From positions 1 to 10,016 of the forward strand of contig JABWBL010000079.1 of assembly GCA_013360535.1 (NCBI GenBank): a stretch of 10,016 nucleotides of DNA, read 5' to 3'. Under the pieces are notes generated by a model. It made no database searches, had not been told where the DNA came from, and worked only from the letters and a program-made list of their open reading frames with translations. This document shows positions 1 to 6,438 of this stretch, piece after piece; positions within the stretch are counted from its first letter, which is position 1; every line of letters starts with the position of its first letter. This stretch comes from Planctomycetaceae bacterium (GTDB taxonomy: Bacteria; Planctomycetota; UBA1135; GCA-002686595). The translations under genes and the position numbers were made by a program.

Positions 1-726
1 GGCAACCTGCTGCCGGCGCGCGTCGCCCCTGGGCGCGCGCACCTCGCAGAACACGGCTCGTGCGACTTGCTCGATGCGCTCGCCCTTCGAACGGACCTGC
101 AACATCAAGTCGAGGTCGTCCGCCGCGATCCCCGCGGTCGGCACGAGCGCGAGCGACTCCCGCCACGCCATCAGCTGGCCGTGCACGCTGAACACGAGGC
201 CCACGCGACTCTCGAGCTTGCGCACGCACGCCGCGGCCCAGTCGTAGAAGCTCGGCTCACGCTCGAGCGCGCTCCCGCTCGCGCCGCGCAGCGTGCCGTC
301 GTCGCTCAAGGAACGTACGAAGCGCTGTGCGCCCGTCGCCATTCCTAGGCGCGGATCGCGTTCGAAGGCCCGCGCGAGCTCGACCAGCGCCTGCGGCTCT
401 ATCAGCACATCAGCGTCGGTGAGCACGACCACGTCACAACGCCCCGCCACCGCGCGCAACCCTGCTTCGATCGCGCCGCTCTTCCCTGGCCGCACGTCGT
501 TCCGGACCACGCTCGTTTCCACCCGAGCCGCGGCACCACTTTTCGGCGCAAGAACAGCCAGTTCCGCGCGCGCGAGCCCCGCCGTCGCGTCGCTGCTGCC
601 GTCGTCGATCACGACGACGAGCTGCGGCTCGTCCGAACCGGGATACTCGGCGGCCGCGAGGTTGCGCAGCTTGCGCACGATCACCGCCGCCTCGTTGTGG
701 CACGGGATGAGCACCGCGAGCCGCAT
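1..726 (-). CDS. Family 2 glycosyltransferase (C-terminus beyond the window)
   Basis: The first 242 codons of a GT-A fold glycosyltransferase, open to the window edge. Residues 5-14 carry the usual N-terminal strand and loop (VLIPCHNEAA). DDGSSD is at 41-46, the metal and nucleotide-sugar binding DAD at 104-106, and an acidic ADDLDL motif at 202-207 fits the catalytic base region. The stretch VHGQLMAWR (181-189) and the DD motif resemble processive cellulose/chitin/PNAG-synthase-like GT2 enzymes, and RRQQ (237-240) may begin the QxxRW region, but that part is lost. No membrane segment is visible in the portion present; C-terminal helices would lie outside. The ATG shares its A with the TGA stop of the radical SAM gene (TGATG), and GGGAGG lies 6 nt upstream, so translation is probably coupled. 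It would transfer a sugar from a nucleotide sugar on the cytoplasmic side. Donor and acceptor are unknown. The family call is firm; the processive subtype is a guess. Confidence 0.9.
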   Translation of the reverse strand, partial: MRLAVLIPCHNEAAVIVRKLRNLAAAEYPGSDEPQLVVVIDDGSSDATAGLARAELAVLAPKSGAAARVETSVVRNDVRPGKSGAIEAGLRAVAGRCDVVVLTDADVLIEPQALVELARAFERDPRLGMATGAQRFVRSLSDDGTLRGASGSALEREPSFYDWAAACVRKLESRVGLVFSVHGQLMAWRESLALVPTAGIAADDLDLMLQVRSKGERIEQVARAVFCEVRAPRGDARRQQVA

Positions 727-1832
727 CACGCGCCTCCCACAAGCTCGCGCGCGAGCCGCGGCCACGCGCGCGGCCCGAACAGCACGTTGTCGGCCTGCGC
801 GCACTCCCACGTACACGCGCAACGCGTGCGCTCGATCTCCTCGCGCAGCGAGCGCGCCTCCGCGCTCTCCCACACGCGCCCGAGGTCCCAGCCGACGTCG
901 TTCAGGTTGCCGAGCGAGCGCCCGAGGATCTCGCACGGGTGCACTTCGCCGTTCTCGAGGATCACGGCCGACAACGTGCCCGCCGTGCACGGCAGGTGCC
1001 GGCTGAGATCGCCGCGTGCGACACGCTCGACGTGCTCGTACATCACGCGGTCGCGCGCTGCGGCGAGCTTCGCCAGCGGGAAGTCGAAGTACGGCAGCTT
1101 GCGTTCGGCCTGCAGGCGGCGCTTGGTCGCGACGAGCGCTGCGTAGCGTTCGAGATCGACCTTGAGGAGGTGCGGCTCCATCGCCGTGCCTCGCGCGAGG
1201 TTGAGCGTCGCGTTGTCGGGCGCGAGCTCCGCGACGAGTTCCTCGAGGTGCTGCGCTAGCACGTGCTGGTTCTCGCTCGTGAGCGTCACGAGGATCCCGA
1301 CGCCGAGGCGCTCGGCCTGCTCGCGCGGCAAGCGCGCGCGCTGCTCGCGCAGGGCCTTCACGCTCGCCTTCGAACGTGCGTGACCTCCGGGCACTTGCCG
1401 GATCGAGTCGTGGATCGCCTCGGGCCCGTCGAAGCTCACCGCCACCGACAGGAAGAGCTCCGGGTTTTCGGCCAGGATGCGCGCCACCGCCTCGTGCTGG
1501 CGCTCCTCGACGAGACCGTTGGTCGGAATCGCGAGATGCCGCAGCCCGCGCCGCCCGAACGAATGTGCCAGGTCGGCGAGGTCCTTGCGCAGGAACGGCT
1601 CGCCACCGCCGAAGCTCACCCACACGAGCGGCCCCAGGCGCGCGCAGGACTGCGCGAGACGCTCGACTTCCTCCGCACTCGGCCCCGCGACCCCGGCCGC
1701 GACCTCGCGCCAGTGGAAACAGTGCCGACAACGGGCGTTGCAGCGCCCCGTGACGAACAGCGTCAGGTGCAGCGGCGCACCGCGACGCACGAAGCCGCGC
1801 AGGGCGAAGGAGGCGTAACGGAGGGCGTTCAC
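726..1832 (-). CDS. Radical SAM/SPASM-type iron-sulfur protein
   Basis: A 368-residue protein. Residues 31-38 hold the radical SAM cluster motif CX3CX2C (Cys31, Cys35, Cys38), which binds the 4Fe-4S cluster that cleaves S-adenosylmethionine. GGGEP at 75-79 is the SAM-binding GGE motif. The C-terminal part has Cys282, Cys300, Cys338, Cys340 and Cys344, arranged like a SPASM or twitch domain holding auxiliary cluster(s); ENGEVHPC (293-300) is typical of that domain. The family includes peptide-modifying enzymes and others, and the sequence alone does not give the substrate. I see no small precursor peptide gene next to it. The start is a GTG: an in-frame TAG lies seven codons upstream and no better start lies between. 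No clear Shine-Dalgarno is present; instead a hairpin lies 4 nt before the start. It sits 52 nt after the secreted hydrolase-like gene and overlaps GT2 by 1 nt, so it probably works on the same pathway as GT2. An internal start near codon 15 (GTG) is possible but not favoured. Confidence 0.9.
   Translation of the reverse strand: MNALRYASFALRGFVRRGAPLHLTLFVTGRCNARCRHCFHWREVAAGVAGPSAEEVERLAQSCARLGPLVWVSFGGGEPFLRKDLADLAHSFGRRGLRHLAIPTNGLVEERQHEAVARILAENPELFLSVAVSFDGPEAIHDSIRQVPGGHARSKASVKALREQRARLPREQAERLGVGILVTLTSENQHVLAQHLEELVAELAPDNATLNLARGTAMEPHLLKVDLERYAALVATKRRLQAERKLPYFDFPLAKLAAARDRVMYEHVERVARGDLSRHLPCTAGTLSAVILENGEVHPCEILGRSLGNLNDVGWDLGRVWESAEARSLREEIERTRCACTWECAQADNVLFGPRAWPRLARELVGGA
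733..738 (-). promoter_or_regulatory. Ribosome binding site of the GT2 gene
   Basis: GGGAGG on the minus strand, 6 nt before the ATG at 726. It lies inside the last codons of the radical SAM gene, whose TGA overlaps that ATG by one base. This fixes the GT2 start and supports reinitiation or coupling. Confidence 0.7.
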
Positions 1833-1836
1833 GGGC

Positions 1837-1860
1837 GGCGGGGCAAGAGCCTACCCCGCC
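1837..1860 (-). other. GC-only hairpin just before the radical SAM start
   Basis: A perfect 7-bp inverted repeat (GGCGGGG and CCCCGCC) around a 10-nt loop fills part of the 52-nt gap between the hydrolase-like gene and the radical SAM gene. It ends 4 nt before the GTG at 1832, where the ribosome binding site should be. No U-run follows. It could weaken translation of the downstream gene, stabilise the upstream mRNA end or partly terminate. Which of these it does is not visible. Confidence 0.5.
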
Positions 1861-1884
1861 CGCCCGCGCCGGACACGCTCGGGC

Positions 1885-2937
1885 TCAGCGCACGTGCCGC
1901 GGGAACTCCCAGCGCCCGACGTTTTCTCGCAGCCAGTCGAAGTAGTAGCGCACGCCCCGGTCGGAATCGCCGCTCCCGCGTCCACCGATCTCGAGGTTGG
2001 GCCCGGTGCCCTGCTGCCCACGCACGTCCTCGAGGTAGGGCGAGCGGAACAGCATCGCGATCCGCGGGCCACCGGCCAGATACTCGCTCCAGGTCTCCTG
2101 CATGCGCGCGATGTGGAAGCGGTTGACGACGCCCTCGTGACCGGGGAGGTCGGGATCGGGCGTCTCGGTGTTGAGCACGAATCCCGTCGCCGGAATCGCC
2201 ATCGCCTCGTGGATCATCTGCACGTCACAACCCGGGTAGGCCGTCTTCGAGCCACTCAGGTGGTTGGGGCAGATGCCGACCTCGATCTGCGGCGCGATGG
2301 CCTTGAACCACGCCGTGAGCTGCGCCTTCTTCGACTCGCCGTCGGGCTCGCGGAAGAAGTCGTACTCGATGCGCGTGGGGTGGCTGAACTCCTGGTAGAG
2401 GTTGACGACGACGTTGCGCAGCTTGCGCTGTTCGAGCAGCGTCGCCGTCGACTCGATTCCGAGCTTGACCGCGGCCTCGTCGCGGAGGAGCTCGTCCTTG
2501 CGCGGCATCATCAGCGTCAGGCACACGACCATGCCACGCCGGTCCGCCTCGCGCACGATCCATTCGAGCCGCCGCGCGTAGCCGCCGACGATGCGCCCGT
2601 CCGGCGTGAAGCAGTTCGGGCCCGCGTCGACGTCGGGGAATCCGCCGTTGGTGCCCTGCAGCGACAGGCTGATCAGGTTGATGCCGTGCGCGGCGTAATT
2701 GTCGAGGTTGTTGACGAGCCGCTCCGCGACCGCGGGACTCATCAGCGAGTTGTTCACCCGCACGCCCCACAACTTGACTTTCTCGCCGCCGAGAAAGCTC
2801 TCGCCGCCGCGCAGCTCGAACTCGCGCGTCGCGACAGGTTCCGTCTTCGGCTGCGCCCGCGTCGGCGCCTGCAGCGGATGCTGCGCGAGCGCCGGCAACG
2901 CGAGCAACGCCATCACCACGAATTTCCGCGTGTCCAT
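1885..2937 (-). CDS. Secreted glycoside-hydrolase-like TIM-barrel protein (tandem paralogue B)
   Basis: A 350-residue protein. Residues 1-19 form a type I signal peptide: Lys/Arg at 4-5, a hydrophobic stretch to about 17, and a likely cut after ALA (17-19). The mature part starts like clan GH-A hydrolases: a small strand repeat (FLGGEKVKLWGV, 48-59), then HGIN (84-87), a helix of the type RLEWIVREADRRG (123-135), VVVNLYQEF (176-184) and a later VLNTE (254-258). By analogy with GH-A, Glu183 could be the acid/base and Glu258 the nucleophile. I infer this from pattern only, and the usual Asn before the first Glu is Gln182 here. It is clearly homologous to the preceding gene and shares its C-terminal GRWEFPRHV. 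The ATG at 2937 is chosen over an upstream in-frame start at 2997 because it starts the signal peptide, overlaps the previous TGA (TGATG), and has AGGAGGT 6 nt upstream. Substrate unknown; export is well supported, enzymatic activity is not proven. Confidence 0.85.
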   Translation of the reverse strand: MDTRKFVVMALLALPALAQHPLQAPTRAQPKTEPVATREFELRGGESFLGGEKVKLWGVRVNNSLMSPAVAERLVNNLDNYAAHGINLISLSLQGTNGGFPDVDAGPNCFTPDGRIVGGYARRLEWIVREADRRGMVVCLTLMMPRKDELLRDEAAVKLGIESTATLLEQRKLRNVVVNLYQEFSHPTRIEYDFFREPDGESKKAQLTAWFKAIAPQIEVGICPNHLSGSKTAYPGCDVQMIHEAMAIPATGFVLNTETPDPDLPGHEGVVNRFHIARMQETWSEYLAGGPRIAMLFRSPYLEDVRGQQGTGPNLEIGGRGSGDSDRGVRYYFDWLRENVGRWEFPRHVR

Positions 2938-3986
2938 CAGCGCACCTCCTGCACGTGGCGCGGGAATTCCCAGCGCCCGACATGGTCCCTCACCCACTCG
3001 TAGTAGAAGCGCACACCACGATCGCTCGGGCTCGTTCCCCAGCCGCCCATCTCAGGATGCGGCGCTGTGCCCGAGAAGTTGCCGACGCCCTGGATGTAGG
3101 CCGCGTGGAAGAGCATCACCGCGTTCGGTGCCGCGAGGAAGCGCTCCCAATCGGCGACCATCGCGTCGACGTGCCCCTCGGTGAAGAAGCCGTCGTTCTC
3201 GTAGGCGTCCTGCTTCTGCGTCTCGACGTTGACGACGAAACCGCGCGCAGGAATCGGCATCGACTTCTGGATGATGCGGAGGTCCATGCCGGGGAACGAG
3301 TCCGCCGTCGGCGACTTCTCGTAAGGGCACACGCCGGCTTCGATGCCGCGCGAGGCCGAATGGAACCAGCCGACGAGCCGCGCCTTCTTCGCCGCGCCAT
3401 CGGGCTCGCGCAGCACGTCCTGGTCCATGCGTTCGGTGTGGTCGAACTCGTGCACGATGTCGACCATCACGTTGCGCAGGCCGCGCCGCTCGAGAAACGC
3501 GGCCGCTTCCTCGACGGCGCGCTGCACCGAGGCCTCGCCTTCGAGCACCTGATCCTTGCGCGGCGAGAGGATGCCGACGAGCACGACCATCCCGCGCGCG
3601 TCGCACTCGCGCACGAGCCACTCCAGGCGCTCGCCGAAGTCCTTCTTCAAGCTTCCGTCGCGCCGGAACGCGTTCGGCCCCGCCTCCGGATCGGGCCAGC
3701 CGCCGTGGCTGCCCTGCAGGTACACCCCGAGAAAGTTGATCCCGTGCGCGACCATCGTGTCGAGCGCGCGCACGTGCCGTTCGGTGATGTTGGGACTCAG
3801 GAGCGCGTTGCCGCTGCGGATCCCCCACAGGTCGACCTCGTGGCCAGCGAGAAAGGCGCGCTCACCGCGCACCTCGAACTCACGCGTCGGGACAACGCCG
3901 GGATCGAGCGCAGGCGCGTGCGTCGACGTCGTCGCGCAGGCTCCGAGCGCGAGCGCGAGCGGAAGAAGGGCCAGGTTGCGTCGCAT
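2937..3986 (-). CDS. Lipoprotein with glycoside-hydrolase-like fold (tandem paralogue A)
   Basis: A 349-residue protein. The N-terminus is a lipoprotein signal: two Arg at 2-3, a Leu/Ala stretch, and the lipobox LGAC with Cys17 as the lipidated residue, so it is probably anchored in the outer membrane. From residue 36 it matches its downstream neighbour along its whole length. Shared blocks include LWGIR (53-57), HGIN (81-84), GGWPD (95-99), RLEW (120-123), RGMVV (131-135), PRKD (142-145), LRNVMVD (170-176), EF-D-H (180-183), REPDG (193-197), IPARGFVVNVET (245-256) and a nearly identical last 25 residues. The layout resembles clan GH-A hydrolases, with Glu180 and Glu255 as candidate catalytic residues; this is inference. 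I do not recognise a named family. The start follows the TonB receptor stop by 11 nt without a good Shine-Dalgarno, which suggests coupling. The longer upstream frame to 4718 only shadows the receptor gene. It lacks any visible carbohydrate-binding module. Confidence 0.85.
   Translation of the reverse strand: MRRNLALLPLALALGACATTSTHAPALDPGVVPTREFEVRGERAFLAGHEVDLWGIRSGNALLSPNITERHVRALDTMVAHGINFLGVYLQGSHGGWPDPEAGPNAFRRDGSLKKDFGERLEWLVRECDARGMVVLVGILSPRKDQVLEGEASVQRAVEEAAAFLERRGLRNVMVDIVHEFDHTERMDQDVLREPDGAAKKARLVGWFHSASRGIEAGVCPYEKSPTADSFPGMDLRIIQKSMPIPARGFVVNVETQKQDAYENDGFFTEGHVDAMVADWERFLAAPNAVMLFHAAYIQGVGNFSGTAPHPEMGGWGTSPSDRGVRFYYEWVRDHVGRWEFPRHVQEVR
2944..2950 (-). promoter_or_regulatory. 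Ribosome binding site of the secreted paralogue
   Basis: AGGAGGT on the minus strand, 6 nt before the ATG at 2937 and within the last codons of the lipoprotein gene. It is the strongest Shine-Dalgarno in the window and decides the start codon, ruling out the longer open frame that begins inside the neighbouring gene. Confidence 0.8.
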
Positions 3987-3997
3987 GGTTCGTGCTT

Positions 3998-6166
3998 TCA
4001 GAAGCTGAAGGTCAGGCCGAGTTCGGCGCCGTAGCTGAAGGGTGCGCCTGCGTACAGGCCGCGGCCCGAGCGCACCTCGAAGTACTCCTCGTCGAGCAGG
4101 TTGCGCGTCAGCACGGTCGCGCGCAGCTGGCAGTTCTTCGAGAGCTGCCGCCGCAAGCCGACGCGCGCGTTCCAGATCGAGTACGCGGGCCGGATGCCGC
4201 GCGTGCCGGCGGCGTTGATCGCGACCGTGTTGTCGCGGTCGGAGAAGGCGTCGTCGACGTACACGCCGTCGATGCCGGTCCACAGGCCGCTGCGCGCGTG
4301 CTCCCAGCGCACGCCCCAAGACAGCAGCCAGTGCGGCGTGCCGGTGAGCTGGTTGCCTTCGTACTGGCCCTTCAGGTACTCGGAGTCGTTGTACGACGCG
4401 CTCGCGAAGGCCGTCAGGCCGTCGAAGGCCACGCTGGAGAGGTCGCCGTCGAGCGCGAGCTCGACCCCTTGGTGCCGCGTGCGCCCGATGTTGTCGAAGA
4501 CGTTGAAGATGTCGGGGTTGGGCTCGATGCGGTCCTCGTACTCGATCTGGTACAGCGTCAGGTCCGCCGCGAGGCGCCGATCGAAGAACTCGCCGCGCGT
4601 GCCCAGCTCGTACACCCACGCGTATTGCGCCGACAGGTCCTGGGGATTCGCCGCCAGGTCGATGTGCTGGGCCTCCGGCGCCTTGAACGACGACTGCACG
4701 TTCGCGTAGACCGACCACGTGTCGTCGATCAGGTACGAGGCGCTGAGCGCCGGCAGCACCTCGCTGAAGTCCTGCTCACGCTTGGGAGCGTTCGCCGTGA
4801 GCGTGTCCTGCCCGTCGATGCGCACGTCCTCGACACGCACGCCCGGCGTGACGCGCCAGTCGCCCTTCACGATCGTCGTCTCGACGAACACGCTGTTGGC
4901 GGAGTAGTCGAAGTCCGCGTCGGAGATGAGCTGGTAGCTGCCGTTGGGGAAGAAGCGCTCGACGCGGCGCCGGATGTTCTCCTCGAGGTGCCGCACGCCC
5001 GCGAACAGCTCGGCCTGCGCGCCGAAGAGCTCGTACTCGTGCGCGACCTGCGGCTGGAACGCCCACACTTCCATCGGGCGCGGCGTCGCCTGGATGTAGG
5101 TCGGGTTGTTGATGTACCCCGTCGGGCTGCCGAGGAAGAACGTGCGCGAGCTGTCGTACCAGTAGCTGATGAACTCCAGCCGCGTGCGGTCGGTGAGCTT
5201 CCACTCGACCTTGGTGCTCGCGCGCGTCTGGTCGCCCTCGAAGCGGTTTTGCAGCGCCGTCGACTGGAACGGATCGGCCTTGTAGTCGGCGAGCGAAAGC
5301 CCGTCGGCGAGGTTCGAGCGGTCCTCGAAGCTCTCGAGCTGGAACAGCACGCGCAGGTCCTCGCTGAAGGCGTAGGCCGTCTTCAGCGCGTAGTTCTGGA
5401 TGACGTACTCGCCGTTCTGGCGGAACGTGTCGCCGTCCTTGTAGACGCCCTCGACGAACACGCCGAGGTTCTCGTAGGTGCCGCCGGCCGAGGCGTACTG
5501 CGAGGCGTTGTTGAAACTGTCGAGCCGCGTGCCGAGCTCGAACGTCGTGGCGGTCGGAATCGGCTTGGTGAGGAAGTTGACGACGCCGGAGACGTTGTTC
5601 GGGCCGTAGCGCACGCTCGCGCCGCCGCGCTGGATGTCGACGGCGTAGACGCGCTCGAGCGTCAGCGGGAAGAGCGACGAGCCCGGGTGGCCGTAGGGCG
5701 CCGACGAGAGCGGGATGCCGTCGACGGTCATCGCGAGGTTGAGCGAGCGCGAGGCGCCGTCGTTGGCGGTCACGCCGCGCATGGCGACGTTGGGGAGCGA
5801 CTCGCTGCCCGTCTCGTCCCACGTGTGTACGCCGGGACTGCGCCGCAGGATCTCCTGCAGGCTGATCACGCCGCCAGTGCGCAGCTCGTCGGGCCGGATC
5901 ACGTCGCGGCCGGCCGTGTTGTCGAGCGGAGTGCGCTCGAGTTCCCCCGCCGCCTGCGCGTCGCTCGCGCTGACGACGACTTCAGGGATCGGCTGCTGCG
6001 GCCCCTGCGGCCGCGTGTCGGCCTGCGGCTTGGGCGCAGGCTCGCCCGACTGCGCGAGCAAGGCCCCGGCGAGCAGCACGGGCAGAGTGGCGATCGCTCC
6101 AGGGCGAGCCCAGCACAGGTCAGGGAAGTGCTCGTGGAGCGAGCGACTTTGGTCGGAGTTCGGCAT
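3998..6166 (-). CDS. FecA-like TonB-dependent outer-membrane receptor
   Basis: About 722 residues from the chosen ATG. A hydrophobic stretch at roughly 23-38 ends in LLAQ and acts as the export signal, followed by a Pro/Gln-rich linker and a TonB-box-like EVVVSAS (62-68). The plug domain carries NVAMRG (126-131), DGIPLSSAPYG (149-159) and RGGASVRYGP (180-189) followed by GVVNF. These closely recall the plug of E. coli FecA, the ferric dicitrate receptor. The rest is a beta-barrel rich in Tyr/Trp/Asn, and the chain ends in Phe as outer-membrane proteins do. It lacks the N-terminal signalling domain of FecA, and the fused carboxypeptidase-like domain of SusC types, so it probably transports only. 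It imports a ligand using TonB/ExbBD energy; ferric chelate is likely, but glycan or another ligand is possible given the hydrolase-like neighbours. The start is uncertain: ATG at 6184 or GTG at 6229 would lengthen the N-terminus, and none has a clear Shine-Dalgarno. Confidence 0.93.
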   Translation of the reverse strand: MPNSDQSRSLHEHFPDLCWARPGAIATLPVLLAGALLAQSGEPAPKPQADTRPQGPQQPIPEVVVSASDAQAAGELERTPLDNTAGRDVIRPDELRTGGVISLQEILRRSPGVHTWDETGSESLPNVAMRGVTANDGASRSLNLAMTVDGIPLSSAPYGHPGSSLFPLTLERVYAVDIQRGGASVRYGPNNVSGVVNFLTKPIPTATTFELGTRLDSFNNASQYASAGGTYENLGVFVEGVYKDGDTFRQNGEYVIQNYALKTAYAFSEDLRVLFQLESFEDRSNLADGLSLADYKADPFQSTALQNRFEGDQTRASTKVEWKLTDRTRLEFISYWYDSSRTFFLGSPTGYINNPTYIQATPRPMEVWAFQPQVAHEYELFGAQAELFAGVRHLEENIRRRVERFFPNGSYQLISDADFDYSANSVFVETTIVKGDWRVTPGVRVEDVRIDGQDTLTANAPKREQDFSEVLPALSASYLIDDTWSVYANVQSSFKAPEAQHIDLAANPQDLSAQYAWVYELGTRGEFFDRRLAADLTLYQIEYEDRIEPNPDIFNVFDNIGRTRHQGVELALDGDLSSVAFDGLTAFASASYNDSEYLKGQYEGNQLTGTPHWLLSWGVRWEHARSGLWTGIDGVYVDDAFSDRDNTVAINAAGTRGIRPAYSIWNARVGLRRQLSKNCQLRATVLTRNLLDEEYFEVRSGRGLYAGAPFSYGAELGLTFSF

Positions 6167-6293
6167 CGTTCGAGGGGGCTGCATGGGGGGCGAGCGCGCG
6201 AAGTAGCGCACGCCTGCAAGTCGAGTCACATGCGCAGTTCGACGGCGAGAGCGCTACGCACACCGGACGTCGGCACGCCGTCGCGCTCCGTTT

Positions 6294-6319
6294 CCGCGGC
6301 ATTTCGCGGCGAACCGCGG
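6294..6319. other. Nested GC-rich dyad upstream of the receptor gene
   Basis: Two CCGCGG palindromes (6294-6299 and 6314-6319) flank TTCGC-G-GCGAA (6303-6313), a perfect 5-bp inverted repeat with a one-base centre. It lies about 130 bp before the receptor start. It could be an operator or a leader stem, but short dyads arise easily in GC-rich DNA. Confidence 0.25.
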
Positions 6320-6359
6320 ACGCTCCCGCCTGAGCCCGCGAAGTTCAGCCCCCAAAGCA

Positions 6360-6391
6360 GCGCGGGGCGGCCCGACTGGACCGCCCCGCGC
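6360..6391 (-). terminator. Stable hairpin terminator after the FG-GAP gene
   Basis: A perfect 11-bp stem (GCGCGGGGCGG paired with CCGCCCCGCGC) with a 10-nt loop, ending 79 nt past the stop codon at 6439. After the hairpin the minus strand reads CTGCTTTGG, so there is only a weak U-run. Its strength and position between two transcription units favour a terminator or mRNA 3'-end stabiliser. Confidence 0.65.
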
Positions 6392-6405
6392 ATGGGAGAC
6401 CGTGG

Positions 6406-6423
6406 CCGACGCTCGCGCGTCGG
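6406..6423 (-). terminator. Small hairpin directly after the FG-GAP stop
   Basis: A perfect 6-bp stem (CCGACG and CGTCGG) with a 6-nt loop, starting 15 nt after the stop codon and preceding the stronger hairpin at 6360-6391. Together they form a tandem pair. Alone it would be a weak terminator. Confidence 0.4.
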
Positions 6424-6438
6424 AAGGCTGGATTCAGC

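Larger units (their letters stand above)
6167..6438. other. Intergenic region upstream of the receptor operon
   Basis: This 272-bp gap holds the two hairpins downstream of the FG-GAP gene (6406-6423 and 6360-6391). Below them lies the presumed promoter and leader of the receptor operon. I find no convincing -35/-10 pair and no AT-rich Fur-box-like dyad. A GC-rich dyad lies at 6294-6319. If one of the longer receptor starts is used, the last 18 or 63 bp are coding. Confidence 0.6.

Noticed and set aside
2938..2997. Longer start for the secreted paralogue at 2997.
   Set aside because: It would put 20 residues before a clean signal peptide and ignore the AGGAGGT site and TGATG junction that point to 2937.
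3438..3452. HEFDH in the lipoprotein read as an HExxH zinc-protease motif.
   Set aside because: The paralogue has QEFSH at the same place, so the first metal ligand is not conserved, and the surrounding strand pattern fits a barrel hydrolase better. It remains a minor alternative.
3987..4718. Upstream extension of the lipoprotein reading frame to 4718.
   Set aside because: It lies wholly inside the receptor gene in another frame and would place the lipobox in the middle of the protein.
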